Source: Fertoeibacter niger
Lineage (GTDB): Bacteria; Pseudomonadota; Alphaproteobacteria; Rhodobacterales; Rhodobacteraceae
Reading direction: 5' to 3'
Assembly: GCF_009380135.2 (NCBI RefSeq)
Contig: NZ_WHUT02000006.1
Location: forward strand, 1-64,000
Length of the DNA: 64,000 nucleotides
In this document: one piece after another, positions 28,896 to 39,019 of the stretch
How the letters are laid out: every line of letters starts with the position of its first letter
How positions within the stretch are numbered: the stretch's first letter is position 1
The notes under the pieces: generated by a model
The model's input: only the letters and a program-made list of their open reading frames with translations
The model's database searches: none
Told to the model about the DNA's origin: nothing
Program-made: the position numbers and the translations under genes

Positions 28896-29786
28896 ATGGC
28901 TATGACAGCACCACAGGATTATTACCGCCGCTCTATCGACCTGGCCCGTATCGCGGCGGCGCTGGGCATTGTGTGGGCGCATGCGCATGCGCCGGGCCGG
29001 ATCGTGGGCTATGTCGCGCTGTCGCTGTTTCTGGTGCTGACCGGGTTTCTGGCGGTGCAGTCGCTGCAACGGTCAAAGGGCCGCTTTACCTGGCTGGCGC
29101 GGGTGCAGCGCATCGCCTTTCCCTGGCTGTTCTGGTCGCTGTTCTTCATCGCCGTGGACAGTGCCACCGCCGATACCCCCCGCCCTTTGCTAAGCGATCC
29201 GTGGTCGCTGCTGGTGGGCTCGACCATCCATCTGTGGTTTTTGCCCTTTGTCATGCTGGCCTCGCTGCTGGTGCCCTTGCTGGTGCATCTGGTGCAGACG
29301 CCGCGTGCATTGGTTGTGGCCTGCGCCGGGCTGGTGCTGATCTCGCCGCCGCTCTTGTGGGCGCAGGCCTTTGTGCCGATGCCGGTGCCGCTGCCACAAT
29401 GGGGCTATGCGTTGCCGCCGTTCATCTACGGCATCCTTGCCGCCATCGGGCACCGGCAGGGCAATGCGCTGCTGCCGCTTGGCACGGCGGCGCTGATTTC
29501 TGCCATCACCTTTGCCGGGGCGCCGATGTTCTGGGCGGTGCAGATGCTGCTGGCGGCGGTGCTGTTCGAGGTGCTGTGGCGGGTCGAACTGCGCAATCAG
29601 GCGGTGGCGGCACTGGGCAAGCTGGCCTTCGGCATCTATCTGGTGCATCCGTTCTTCATGCTCGTCACATACAAGCTGTTCGGCGGCGGGGTGAATGCCG
29701 CCTTTGCCGCGCTGCTGATCTTTGCCATGTCGCTGGTTGCAACCTGGGTGCTGCGCCAAGTCCCCGGCCTGCGCCGGGTGGTCTGA
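28896..29786 (+). CDS. acyltransferase family 3 membrane protein
   Basis: This 296-residue integral membrane O-acyltransferase has YYRRSIDLARIAAALGIVWAHAH at the N terminus (the family's conserved Arg/His region) and about nine to ten hydrophobic helices. Such enzymes acetylate or succinylate sugars of surface polysaccharides. At about 300 residues it is a short member of the family. ATG 28896 was chosen; another ATG is two codons inside. The nearby SGNH proteins could act on the acyl groups it adds, which is inference. Confidence 0.85.
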   Translation: MAMTAPQDYYRRSIDLARIAAALGIVWAHAHAPGRIVGYVALSLFLVLTGFLAVQSLQRSKGRFTWLARVQRIAFPWLFWSLFFIAVDSATADTPRPLLSDPWSLLVGSTIHLWFLPFVMLASLLVPLLVHLVQTPRALVVACAGLVLISPPLLWAQAFVPMPVPLPQWGYALPPFIYGILAAIGHRQGNALLPLGTAALISAITFAGAPMFWAVQMLLAAVLFEVLWRVELRNQAVAALGKLAFGIYLVHPFFMLVTYKLFGGGVNAAFAALLIFAMSLVATWVLRQVPGLRRVV

Positions 29787-29885
29787 CCGGGGCGCCAGTG
29801 GCGCGGGGGCTGGCCGCATGCTATGTTTTCTGCGCCTGCCCGCCTGTCGCGGCGGGCCGCGCCCCGACACCGGTGAAAGTGCCTG

Positions 29886-31301
29886 ATGCAGTTCGGAAAC
29901 ATCATCGCCTATCTGATGCTGCTGATCTGGCCGCTGGTCACATTCGTGCTGTTCCGCCGCCTGACGCCTGACAAGGCGCTGATCTGGACCATCCTTGGCG
30001 GCTATCTTCTGCTGCCGCCACTGGCCAAGATCGACCTGCCCGCCGTGCCCGATCTGGACAAGTTCAGCATTCCCACCCTGTCGGCGCTGGTGATGGTGCT
30101 GTTCGTGCGGCAGGAGCGGCTGGCGATCCTGCCCCCCACCTTTTTGGGCAAGGCGCTGATGGCGCTGTTCATCCTGGGGGCCTTTGCCACGGTGCTGACC
30201 AACACGCAGCCCTTCCCGCTGGCCACCGGGCAATTGCCGGGGATGCGGCTTTACGATTCCGTCGCCGCCGTGCCCAACCAGTTCATCGCGCTGCTGCCGC
30301 TGATCCTGGGCCGCCGCTATCTGGCGACACCCGAGGCGATGCGCAATATCGCCGTGGCGCTGGTGGTGGCGGGCCTGTTCTATTCCATACCGATGCTGAT
30401 CGAGGTGCGGCTGAGCCCGCAGATCAACGTATGGGTCTACGGCTTTTTCCAGCATGACTTTATCCAGATGATCCGGCAAGGCGGCTTTCGCCCCATCGTG
30501 TTCCTGCCGCATGGGCTGTGGGCGGCGTTCTTTGCGCTGATGTGCTATGTCTCGGCGCTGATGCTGGCACGCTGTGCCAGCGGGAAAGAGCGCCCCAGGC
30601 TGATTGCCGCGACCGTCTATCTGGGCCTGCTGCTGGTGGCCTGCAAAAGCGTGGGACCGCTGGCCTATGGTGTGGTGCTGTCGGGGATCATCCTTTTGGC
30701 CGGGCGGCGCGGCATGGTGCTGGCGGCGGCGGCCATGGCGCTTCTGGCAATCAGCTATCCGTTGCTGCGCGGCGCGCATCTGGTGCCCATCGACACGCTG
30801 CTGGCCTTTGCCGAAAGCATCAGCCCCGAACGCGCGCAGTCGCTGGGCTTCCGTTTTGACAACGAGGAAATGCTGCTGGACCATGCCAGCCAGCAGGCGC
30901 TGTTCGGCTGGGGCGGTTATGGGCGCAACCATGTCTATGATGCGGTGACGGGCAAGTTGCTGACCATATCCGACGGGGCCTGGATCATTGCCATGGGGGT
31001 TTCCGGCTGGCTTGGCTTCATCGCGCAGTTCGGGCTGCTGGCGCTGCCGCTGTTTGCACTGGCCAAGCAGGGGCTGCGCCGTGGCGTGGAAATCTCGCCC
31101 TATGTATGTCTGGTCGCGCTGATCCTGGGCACCAACATGGTCGATCTGTTGCCCAATGCCACGCTGATCCCGTTCACCTGGCTGCTGGCCGGGGCGCTTT
31201 TGGGCCATGCCGAGGCGCTGGCGCTGGCCCGCCGCCAGCCCGCCGCCCCGCCTGTTGCCACGGCTGCGGCCCCCGCCCGCCCGCCGCGCACGGTATTGTG
31301 A
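29886..31301 (+). CDS. O-antigen-ligase/Wzy-like polymerase membrane protein
   Basis: This 471-residue protein has about 11-12 hydrophobic helices and a large periplasmic loop between the later helices (residues about 295-360, ending GWGGYGRNHVYDAV), the topology of Wzy polymerases and WaaL-type ligases. It has the Pro/Ala-rich cytoplasmic tail AAPPVATAAAPARPP. Sequence identity in this class is low, so the call rests on topology and on neighbours: flippase, initiating transferase and chain-length pair. GAAAG precedes ATG 29886. Confidence 0.8.
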   Translation: MQFGNIIAYLMLLIWPLVTFVLFRRLTPDKALIWTILGGYLLLPPLAKIDLPAVPDLDKFSIPTLSALVMVLFVRQERLAILPPTFLGKALMALFILGAFATVLTNTQPFPLATGQLPGMRLYDSVAAVPNQFIALLPLILGRRYLATPEAMRNIAVALVVAGLFYSIPMLIEVRLSPQINVWVYGFFQHDFIQMIRQGGFRPIVFLPHGLWAAFFALMCYVSALMLARCASGKERPRLIAATVYLGLLLVACKSVGPLAYGVVLSGIILLAGRRGMVLAAAAMALLAISYPLLRGAHLVPIDTLLAFAESISPERAQSLGFRFDNEEMLLDHASQQALFGWGGYGRNHVYDAVTGKLLTISDGAWIIAMGVSGWLGFIAQFGLLALPLFALAKQGLRRGVEISPYVCLVALILGTNMVDLLPNATLIPFTWLLAGALLGHAEALALARRQPAAPPVATAAAPARPPRTVL

Positions 31302-31573
31302 AACTCACGCCCCCGTGGGCCCGTATCAGGCGATGGCTGGCAGACAGGCTGGCCGGACTTGCAGAAAGCCGCCATGAACCAGCCATATTCGTGGCAAGTT
31401 TAAAGGGCACACAGCAGGAAAACCGGCCGAGTCGTGTCAGCGCGAAGGCATTGCCGCGGCCGTGTGCATGATAGCAAGATGATCCGGCACAGGCTGTCTT
31501 TGCTGGTGAATTTGCGTTAATTTAGGTAGGGTTGGCTGTATACCGCAGCACGCCCGCGACCAGAGTGGATGGC

Positions 31574-34500
31574 ATGACGGAAGACACGCGGGCGGATCAG
31601 CAGATCACGGAAACCGACATTGCCATTGTCGGCATGGCCGCGCACCTGCCGGGCGCTGGCGACATTGCCGCCTATTGGGCCAATCTGCGCGACGGGGTGG
31701 AAAGCATCCGCCACCTCACCGATGCCGAATTGCTGGCCGCAGGCGAAGACCCCGCCCGCATGCGCCACCGCAACTATGTGCCCGCCGCCGCCATTCTGGA
31801 TGGGTTCGAGCAGTTCGATGCCGATTTCTTCGGGTTTTCCCCCAAAGAGGCCGCGATCCTTGATCCGCAGCACCGGCAGTTCATGGAAGTGTGCTGGGAG
31901 GCGCTGGAAAACGCAGGCCACCCGCCCGAAAATTTCCCGGGTGCCATTGGCGTCTACGCCGGCTGCGGCATGGGATCGTATTTCTACTTCAACCTGTGTT
32001 CCAACCCGGACCTTGTTGAAAACACCGGCATGTTCCTGCTGCGCCACACCGGGAACGACAAGGATTTCCTGTCTACCCGCGTATCGCACATCTTCGACCT
32101 CAAGGGCCCGTCGATCAACATCCAGACCGCGTGTTCCACCTCGCTGGTCGCGGTGCATTACGCCACACAGGCGCTGCTGAACGGCGAATGCGACATGGCT
32201 TTGGCGGGCGGCGTCACCATCGAATTGCCGCATGCGCGCGGCTATATCTTTCAGGACGGCGAGATTTTGTCGCCCGATGGTCATTGCCACGCCTTCGACC
32301 ACCGCGCGCAGGGCACGGTGTTCGGCTCGGGTGCCGGGGCGGTTGTGCTGCGCCGCGCAGTGGATGCGATCCGCGACGGCGACCATATCTGGGCGATCAT
32401 CAAGGGATCTGCCGTCAACAACGATGGGGCGGCAAAGGCCGGTTATCTGGCACCGTCCGTTGATGGGCAGGCCAAGGCGATAGCCGAGGCGCAGGCCATT
32501 GCCGGCGTTACCGCCGATACGGTGGATTATGTCGAATGCCACGGCACCGGCACCTATCTGGGCGACCCGATCGAGGTGGCGGCCCTGACCGCCGCCTTCC
32601 GCGAAACCACAGATGCGGTGGGCCATTGCCGCATCGGATCGGTGAAAACCAACATCGGCCATCTGGATACTGCCGCCGGGGTGGCCAGCCTCATCAAGGT
32701 GTCTCTGGCCCTGCACCACGGGCAGATGCCGCCCTCGCTGGGCTATGAAGCGCCCAACCCGGCGATTGATTTCGAATCCTCGCCCTTCCGGGTGAATGAC
32801 CGGCTGACCGACTGGCCCATGCGCGCCACGCCGCGCCGCGCCGGGGTGAACAGCCTTGGCGTCGGCGGCACTAATGCCCATACCGTGCTGCAAGCCGCCC
32901 CCCAGCGTGACGCGTCGGGCGAAAGCGACTGGCCGTTCCAGCCGCTTGTGCTATCGGCCCGCAGCAAACCGGCGCTGGATGCGGCCAGCCTGCGCCTCGC
33001 CGCGCATCTGCGTGCCAACCCCGATCAACCCTTGGCCGATGTGGCCTGGACGCTGAAACACGGTCGCCGCGCGTTCGAGAAGCGCCGGGTGATCGTGGCG
33101 GATTCCCACGATGCCGCCGCCGATCTGCTGGAGGGCAAAGACCCGCGCCGCGTGTTCACCCACGACCATCTGGGTGACGACCCCCAGGTGATGTTCATGT
33201 TCCCCGGCGGTGGCGCGCAATTCGCGGGCATGGCGCGCGACCTTTATGAGACAGAGCCGGTGTTCCGCGACTGGATGGATCAAGGTCTGGCGATCCTGCA
33301 GCCCAAGCTGGATTACGACATCCGCGCGGTCTGGCTGCCCGAGGCTGACGGTCTGGCAGCGGCGAATGACCGGCTGAAGCGCCCTTCGGTGCAACTGCCG
33401 CTGATCATGATCACCGAATATGCGCTGGCGCAGCTTTACCTCAGTTGGGGTGTGACGCCGACTGCGCTGGTCGGGCATTCGATGGGCGAAAATACCGCCG
33501 CCTGCCTTGCCGGGGTGATGAGCTTTGCCGATTGCATCGGCCTTGTTCACCTGCGCGGCAGCCTGTTCGACACCATCGCGCCGGGTGGCATGCTGTCGGT
33601 GCCGCTGGACCCGGCGGCGCTGCGGCCTTACCTTGCCGATGATTGCGACATGGCATCCGTCAACGCGCCCGGTCTGTGCGTCGTGTCGGGCCCCGATGCA
33701 GCGCTGGTGGCGCTGGCCGCGCGGCTGGATGCCGAGGGCATCGAAACCCAGCGCATCGCCATCGACATCGCCGCCCACAGCCGCATGCTGGAACCGATAC
33801 TCGACCGTTTCGGTGCCTATCTGCGATCGATCCCGCTGAACGCGCCGCAGATCCCGATCATCTCCAACCGTTCTGGCCAGCCGCTGACGGTGGCGCAGGC
33901 AACCGACCCGGCCTATTGGGTGGCCCATCTGCGCAACACGGTGATGTTTGCCGATTGCATGGCGACGCTGATGGCCACGCCGGGCCGCGTGTTCATGGAA
34001 ATGGGGCCGGGCCGCGCGATGTCATCCTTGGCGCAGGCCAATGGCGTGGCGGCCGGGCAGGTGATTGCCGCGCTGCGGCACCCGGAACAACGCATGCCAG
34101 ATGACCAGTGGCACATCGCCACCATCGCGCGCCTGTGGGCCTGTGGCGTGCCGGTGGATTGGGAGCCGATCTGGGGCGACGCCAAGCGCAACCGCGTGCC
34201 GCTGCCGACCTATGCATTCCAGCGCAAACCCTATTTCATCGAACCCGGCAAACTGGCCGAGACTGCCCCGGCACTGCCCCTGCGCAATGACGATCTGGCC
34301 TCATGGGGCTGGCAGCCCCACTGGCGCCCCCGTTCCGCCGACTGCGATCTGGACCCCGAGGCGCTGGCCGGTTCCACCCCCGAAACATGGCTGGTGTTTC
34401 TTGATGACGCGGGCCTTGGTGCAACGTGCGCTGCCCGCCTGACCGCCGCAGGCCACCGCGTGACCACGGTGCGCGCAGGCGATGCCTATCGCCGAGATGC

Positions 34501-37500
34501 CACCGGCTATACCCTTGCACCCGAACGGGGGCGTGATGGCTATGACGCGCTGATCCGAGATCTGGTGGCGCAGGGTCTGGCCCCGAACCGCATCGCGCAT
34601 TTCTGGCTGGTGACGGCGCAGGAATCTTTTCGCCCCGGTTCCAGCTTTTTCCACCGCAATATCGAGCAGGGGTTCTATTCCCTGATGTTCCTCGCGCAGG
34701 CCATGGCCGAGGAAAACCTGCCCCGCCCGATCCATATCACCGCCGTAACCTCGGGTGCGGCCAGTGTGAAGGCCGATGTGCTGGCCTATGCCGAAAAGGC
34801 GACGATCCACGGGCCGGTGAAAGTGATCCCGCGCGAACTGCCGGGTGTGACGTGTTCGACGCTGGACGTGGTGCTGCCCCTGGGCAAGCGCGGCAAACCT
34901 GATGCGGCGGCGATGGAGCGTCTGGCCTCGCAGGTGCTGGAGGATATGCTGGCAACGCCCGCCAACACCGCCGCCGCCCTGCGTGGCGAACGCCGGTATG
35001 AGCGGGGGGTGAAGGCCGTGGCCCTGCCCGACACCGATGCGCTGACCCTGCCGGAAGGCACCCCGGTGCTGATCACCGGCGGTTTCGGCGGCATCGGCCT
35101 GACGCTGGCCGAAGACCTGATCCGCCGCTGCAAGGCGCGTATCCTGCTGATCGCGCGGCGTGATCTGCCTGCGCGGGCCGACTGGCCGAAACATCTGGCC
35201 AACCCCGCCGATCCGGTTGCGCGCCGCATCCTGGCCTTGCAACGGCTGGAGGCTTTGGGTGGCGAGGTGATCGTGGCCACCGCCGATGTCTGCAACACCG
35301 AAGACATGAAGGCCGCGATTGCCAAGGGCACCGCCGCCTTCGGCCCGATCCGCGCGGTGATCCATGCGGCGGGTGTGGTGGATGACGGCCCGCTCTTGAC
35401 CAAATCCCCCGCGGCGGTGGAAGAGGTGTTCGCGCCGAAACTCCACGGCACGCAGGTGCTGTCGGCGCTGTTCCCCGATGGCGCGCTGGATCTGATGGTG
35501 CTGTTCGCCTCCACCTCCACCGTCACCGGGCCTGCGGGCCAGATCGACTATGTGGCGGCGAATGAATACCTCAACGCCTTTGCGCAGTCGCGCAAGGGTG
35601 GCCGCACGCGCGTTCTGGCGCTGAACTGGGGCATCTGGACCGGCGTTGGCATGGCGGCCGAGGCACTGGCCGACCGCACCGGCACACGGCCCCCCGCGCC
35701 GCGCCTGCCCATTCAGGCCGCGATGCTGGACGAGGCGACGTTCGACCGCGACGGCAACCGGCTGTTCACCGCATCCTATGGCACTGACCGCTGGATACTG
35801 GATGGCCACCGCACCAGGGCCGGTCAGGCGCTGATCCCCGGCACCGGCTATCTGGAACTCGCCGCCGAGGCGCTGGCGCATGAGGGCGTGGCTGCGTTTG
35901 AAATCAAGGATCTGTATTTCTTCCGGCCGCTGGATGTGCCCGATACCGCATCCCGCGACATCCGCGCGAAACTGACCCGCAGCGACGAGGGGTATGGGTT
36001 CGAACTCCGCTCCGCCGTGCCGCACAAGGGCCGCGTGGGCTATCAGCTGAACGCGCAGGCGCGGCTGATTCCGCTGGCGGCCCAAGCGAAACGCATCGAC
36101 CCCGCCGCGATTGCCGCCCGCTGCCCGGTGGTCACAAAAGACCCGAACGGCCTGCGGTCCCCGCAGGAGGAGCATCTGAACTTTGGCCCGCGCTGGCGTG
36201 TGCTGACCGAGGCCGCACTGGGGCAGGGTGAGGGGATCGCCACGCTGGCCCTGCCTGCGCCCTTCCGCCATGACCTGAATGAGGGGTGGCTTCTGCACCC
36301 GGCACTGCTGGATCTGGCGACCGGATGGGCCATGGGGCTGATTGCGGGCTATCAGCCCACGCATCTGTGGGTGCCGGTGTCTTATGGGTCAATCCGCGTC
36401 CACGCGCCCTTGCCCGCGCAGATCGTCAGCCATGTGCGCAACGCCGGGGCCAACCGCGCCGACAGCCCGGTGGCCAGTTTCGACATCACTTTGGCCACGC
36501 CGGAAGGCGCGGTGCTGATGGAGATCACGGGCTTCACCATCCGCCGTCTGGAAGGGGCCCTGGCACTGTCGCCCCCCGACGCGCGCGAGTTGGAGTTTGA
36601 CGATGGGCAGGCCGATACCAAGCAGCTTTCCCCCGCCGAGGAACGCCTGCTGCATAACTTGACCCAGGGCATCCGCCCCGAGGAGGGCGCCGAGGCCTTC
36701 CGCCGTGCCGTGGCGTCAGGCTTGCCGCAGGTCATCGTCTCGTCGCTGGATCTGCCGCATCTGATCCGCCAGGCCGACGCGGTAGAGGCAGCCCGCACCG
36801 AAGGCCAAAGCTTCGCGCGCCCCGATCTGGACACCGCCTATGTGGAGCCCCGCAATGATGTGGAACGCACGCTGGTCGGCTTCTGGCAGGAATTGCTGGG
36901 CGTGGGGCAAGTGGGGGTGGAGGATGATTTCTTTGCCCTTGGTGGCCATTCGCTGATCGCGGTGCGGCTGTTTTCCATGGTGCGCAAGGCGTATCGGGTG
37001 GATTTCCCGATCTCGGTGCTGTTCGAGGCCCCGACGATTGCCGGCTGTGCCGCATTGATCATCGAGCGGATCGGCCCGCAGGATGGCGCGGCGCCGGTGG
37101 CGGCAAAGCCGGTGCGCCGGTTTACGCATCTGGTGGCCATGCACGAAAAGGATGGCGGGCCGAAAACGCCGTTCTTCCTTGTGGCGGGCATGTTCGGCAA
37201 TGTCTTGAACCTGCGGCATCTGGCGCAGCTGATCGGTGGCGACAGGCCGTTCTACGGGCTTCAGGCGCGGGGCCTTTATGGCGACCAGCCGCCGCATGAC
37301 ACGCTGCCCGAGGCGGCGTCGGATTACATCGCCGAACTGCGGCAGGTGCAGGCGCATGGCCCCTATTTGCTGGGCGGCTTTTCCGGCGGTGGTCTGACCG
37401 CCTGGGAAATGGCCCGGCAGTTGGAGGCCGAGGGCGAAGAGGTGGCGCTGCTGGTGCTGCTGGATACGCCGCTGCCGCTGCGTCCAGCCCTCAGCCGCCC

Positions 37501-37990
37501 CGACAAGGCGCTGATAAAGCTGGCCGAATTGCGCAAGCGCGGGCCGGGATATCTGGCCGACTGGGCGCGCGCGCGCTGGGAATGGGAGATGCAGAAGCGC
37601 AACCCCGCCCCCGAACAGACCGAGGGCGCGTTCCACAATGCGGCTATCGAGGCCGCGTTCCGCGCGGCCCTGCCGCTTTATGACCTGCCGCAGCGCGTTG
37701 GGGCCACCGCGCTGTTCCGCCCGCCGCTGGACCGGCACTGGCAGGTGTCGGGCGGCAAATGGGTAAGTGCGGCCAAGGAATATGTGTTCCCCGACAATGA
37801 CCTGACCCGCTTTGCGCCCGCGCTGGAGGTGATCGAGGTGCCGGGCGACCATGACAGCATGGTGTTGGAGCCCAATGTGCGGGTGCTGGCGGCAAAGATG
37901 CGCAACGTGATCGCGACAGCCGAGGCCGGGGCAGGCCGCGCGACCGCCAGCCCTGTGGATCGCTTCACCCCGTCGCAGGCGGCGGAGTGA
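31574..37990 (+). CDS. type I polyketide synthase, KS-AT-KR-DH-ACP-TE
   Basis: This is a 2138-residue single-module PKS. KS is at about 15-430 with Cys187 (TACSTSLV), His323 (ECHGTGT) and His363 (NIGHLDT). AT is at about 535-830 with Ser636 (GHSMGE). A structural region (about 890-1150) precedes KR at 1155-1380, with ITGGFGGIG, Ser in FASTST and Tyr in QIDYVAANEYLN; VVDD in the LDD position suggests a B-type reductase. DH is at about 1400-1660 with His1412 and Asp1580; its H-to-G spacing is one residue longer than usual (HRTRAGQALIPGT). ACP Ser1793 (GGHSLIA) and TE Ser1937 (GGFSGGG)/His2093 (PGDHDSM) follow. KR before DH is unusual. ATG 31574 was preferred to 31532. The product is unknown. 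Confidence 0.93.
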   Translation: MTEDTRADQQITETDIAIVGMAAHLPGAGDIAAYWANLRDGVESIRHLTDAELLAAGEDPARMRHRNYVPAAAILDGFEQFDADFFGFSPKEAAILDPQHRQFMEVCWEALENAGHPPENFPGAIGVYAGCGMGSYFYFNLCSNPDLVENTGMFLLRHTGNDKDFLSTRVSHIFDLKGPSINIQTACSTSLVAVHYATQALLNGECDMALAGGVTIELPHARGYIFQDGEILSPDGHCHAFDHRAQGTVFGSGAGAVVLRRAVDAIRDGDHIWAIIKGSAVNNDGAAKAGYLAPSVDGQAKAIAEAQAIAGVTADTVDYVECHGTGTYLGDPIEVAALTAAFRETTDAVGHCRIGSVKTNIGHLDTAAGVASLIKVSLALHHGQMPPSLGYEAPNPAIDFESSPFRVNDRLTDWPMRATPRRAGVNSLGVGGTNAHTVLQAAPQRDASGESDWPFQPLVLSARSKPALDAASLRLAAHLRANPDQPLADVAWTLKHGRRAFEKRRVIVADSHDAAADLLEGKDPRRVFTHDHLGDDPQVMFMFPGGGAQFAGMARDLYETEPVFRDWMDQGLAILQPKLDYDIRAVWLPEADGLAAANDRLKRPSVQLPLIMITEYALAQLYLSWGVTPTALVGHSMGENTAACLAGVMSFADCIGLVHLRGSLFDTIAPGGMLSVPLDPAALRPYLADDCDMASVNAPGLCVVSGPDAALVALAARLDAEGIETQRIAIDIAAHSRMLEPILDRFGAYLRSIPLNAPQIPIISNRSGQPLTVAQATDPAYWVAHLRNTVMFADCMATLMATPGRVFMEMGPGRAMSSLAQANGVAAGQVIAALRHPEQRMPDDQWHIATIARLWACGVPVDWEPIWGDAKRNRVPLPTYAFQRKPYFIEPGKLAETAPALPLRNDDLASWGWQPHWRPRSADCDLDPEALAGSTPETWLVFLDDAGLGATCAARLTAAGHRVTTVRAGDAYRRDATGYTLAPERGRDGYDALIRDLVAQGLAPNRIAHFWLVTAQESFRPGSSFFHRNIEQGFYSLMFLAQAMAEENLPRPIHITAVTSGAASVKADVLAYAEKATIHGPVKVIPRELPGVTCSTLDVVLPLGKRGKPDAAAMERLASQVLEDMLATPANTAAALRGERRYERGVKAVALPDTDALTLPEGTPVLITGGFGGIGLTLAEDLIRRCKARILLIARRDLPARADWPKHLANPADPVARRILALQRLEALGGEVIVATADVCNTEDMKAAIAKGTAAFGPIRAVIHAAGVVDDGPLLTKSPAAVEEVFAPKLHGTQVLSALFPDGALDLMVLFASTSTVTGPAGQIDYVAANEYLNAFAQSRKGGRTRVLALNWGIWTGVGMAAEALADRTGTRPPAPRLPIQAAMLDEATFDRDGNRLFTASYGTDRWILDGHRTRAGQALIPGTGYLELAAEALAHEGVAAFEIKDLYFFRPLDVPDTASRDIRAKLTRSDEGYGFELRSAVPHKGRVGYQLNAQARLIPLAAQAKRIDPAAIAARCPVVTKDPNGLRSPQEEHLNFGPRWRVLTEAALGQGEGIATLALPAPFRHDLNEGWLLHPALLDLATGWAMGLIAGYQPTHLWVPVSYGSIRVHAPLPAQIVSHVRNAGANRADSPVASFDITLATPEGAVLMEITGFTIRRLEGALALSPPDARELEFDDGQADTKQLSPAEERLLHNLTQGIRPEEGAEAFRRAVASGLPQVIVSSLDLPHLIRQADAVEAARTEGQSFARPDLDTAYVEPRNDVERTLVGFWQELLGVGQVGVEDDFFALGGHSLIAVRLFSMVRKAYRVDFPISVLFEAPTIAGCAALIIERIGPQDGAAPVAAKPVRRFTHLVAMHEKDGGPKTPFFLVAGMFGNVLNLRHLAQLIGGDRPFYGLQARGLYGDQPPHDTLPEAASDYIAELRQVQAHGPYLLGGFSGGGLTAWEMARQLEAEGEEVALLVLLDTPLPLRPALSRPDKALIKLAELRKRGPGYLADWARARWEWEMQKRNPAPEQTEGAFHNAAIEAAFRAALPLYDLPQRVGATALFRPPLDRHWQVSGGKWVSAAKEYVFPDNDLTRFAPALEVIEVPGDHDSMVLEPNVRVLAAKMRNVIATAEAGAGRATASPVDRFTPSQAAE

Positions 37991-39003
37991 TGGTGCAACC
38001 CATGCCCGCACCCACTCTGCTGACCGTCGTGCTGAACTGGCGCACGCCCGACATGACGCTGCGCGCGGTGGAGGCAGCCCTGCGCGAGATGCAGGGCATG
38101 GCGGGCGCGCTGACGGTGGTGGACAATGCCTCGGGCGACGGGTCGTTCGAGGCGATCAGCCGCGCAGTGGCCGAACGGGGGTGGGATAGCGCACCGGTGC
38201 CGGTGCGGGTGATCCAGTCGGAGCGCAATGGCGGTTTCGGCGCGGGCAATAACGTGGGCATCCGGGCGGGTCTGCCGGGGGGGGCACGGCCCGATTACGT
38301 CTATATCCTGAATTCCGATGCCTTCCCCGACCCGGGGTCGATCCGCGCGCTGCTGGAGCATTTGCAAACCCACCCCGCTACGGGTTTCGCGGGCAGCTAT
38401 ATTCACGGCGACGATGGCGAACCGCACCGCACCGCCTTTCGATTTCCCTCTGTCGCGGGCGAGTTCGAGGCGGCGATCCGCTTCGGCCCGGTCAGCAAGC
38501 TGTTGAAAAACCACATCGTCGCGCAGTCGATTCCTGAAACCACGGTGCGGGTGGATTGGCTGGCAGGTGCCAGCCTGATGATGCGGCAGGATGTGCTGGA
38601 CCGGATCGGGCTGTTTGACGAAACCTTCTTCCTTTATTTCGAGGAAACCGATCTGTGCCGCCGTGCGGCGCTGGCAGGCTTTCCCACCGACTATGTGCGC
38701 GAAAGTGAAGTGACGCATATCGGCTCTGTCTCGACCGGGATGAAGCAATGGCGGCGGATGCCCGCGTATTGGTTCGACAGCCGCTGGCATTATTTCACGA
38801 AAAACCATGGGCTTGCCTATACGATCGCTGCTACGGTCGCCCTTGCTGTGGGTGGCCTTTTGTGGCGCGCGCGCCTGCTGGTGCAGAAGAAAGACCGCGG
38901 CGATGCGCCGTATTTCCTGCGTGACCTGATCCGCCACCATACTCGCCGCCTGTTCCGCCGTCCCGCGCCGCCGCCCGTCATCGCCCCGCAACCGGGCGAA
39001 TAA
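37990..39003 (+). CDS. family 2 glycosyltransferase (rhamnosyltransferase-like) inside the PKS/NRPS unit
   Basis: This 337-residue GT2 has LLTVVLNWRTPDMTL, VVDNASGDGS and ERNGGFGAGNNVGIR, with the metal motif LNSDAFPD and the conserved ETDLCRRAALAGF near the C-terminal end of the catalytic domain: the pattern of WsaF/RfbF-like rhamnosyltransferases. A hydrophobic segment near residue 280 suggests membrane association. The ATG at 37990 shares a base with the PKS stop (TGATG), and the NRPS gene starts 16 bases after its end, so all three are probably one operon. It could glycosylate the assembly-line product or build the polymer. Confidence 0.9.
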   Translation: MVQPMPAPTLLTVVLNWRTPDMTLRAVEAALREMQGMAGALTVVDNASGDGSFEAISRAVAERGWDSAPVPVRVIQSERNGGFGAGNNVGIRAGLPGGARPDYVYILNSDAFPDPGSIRALLEHLQTHPATGFAGSYIHGDDGEPHRTAFRFPSVAGEFEAAIRFGPVSKLLKNHIVAQSIPETTVRVDWLAGASLMMRQDVLDRIGLFDETFFLYFEETDLCRRAALAGFPTDYVRESEVTHIGSVSTGMKQWRRMPAYWFDSRWHYFTKNHGLAYTIAATVALAVGGLLWRARLLVQKKDRGDAPYFLRDLIRHHTRRLFRRPAPPPVIAPQPGE

Positions 39004-39019
39004 GAGTTTTGGAGTGCCC

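Noticed and set aside
28838-29971. 377-residue plus-strand ORF overlapping the acyltransferase gene
   Set aside because: It is longer than the 296-residue acyltransferase frame but has Cys/Arg/Gly-rich composition without domain features, typical of a shadow frame in high-GC DNA. The acyltransferase frame has clear helices and family motifs.
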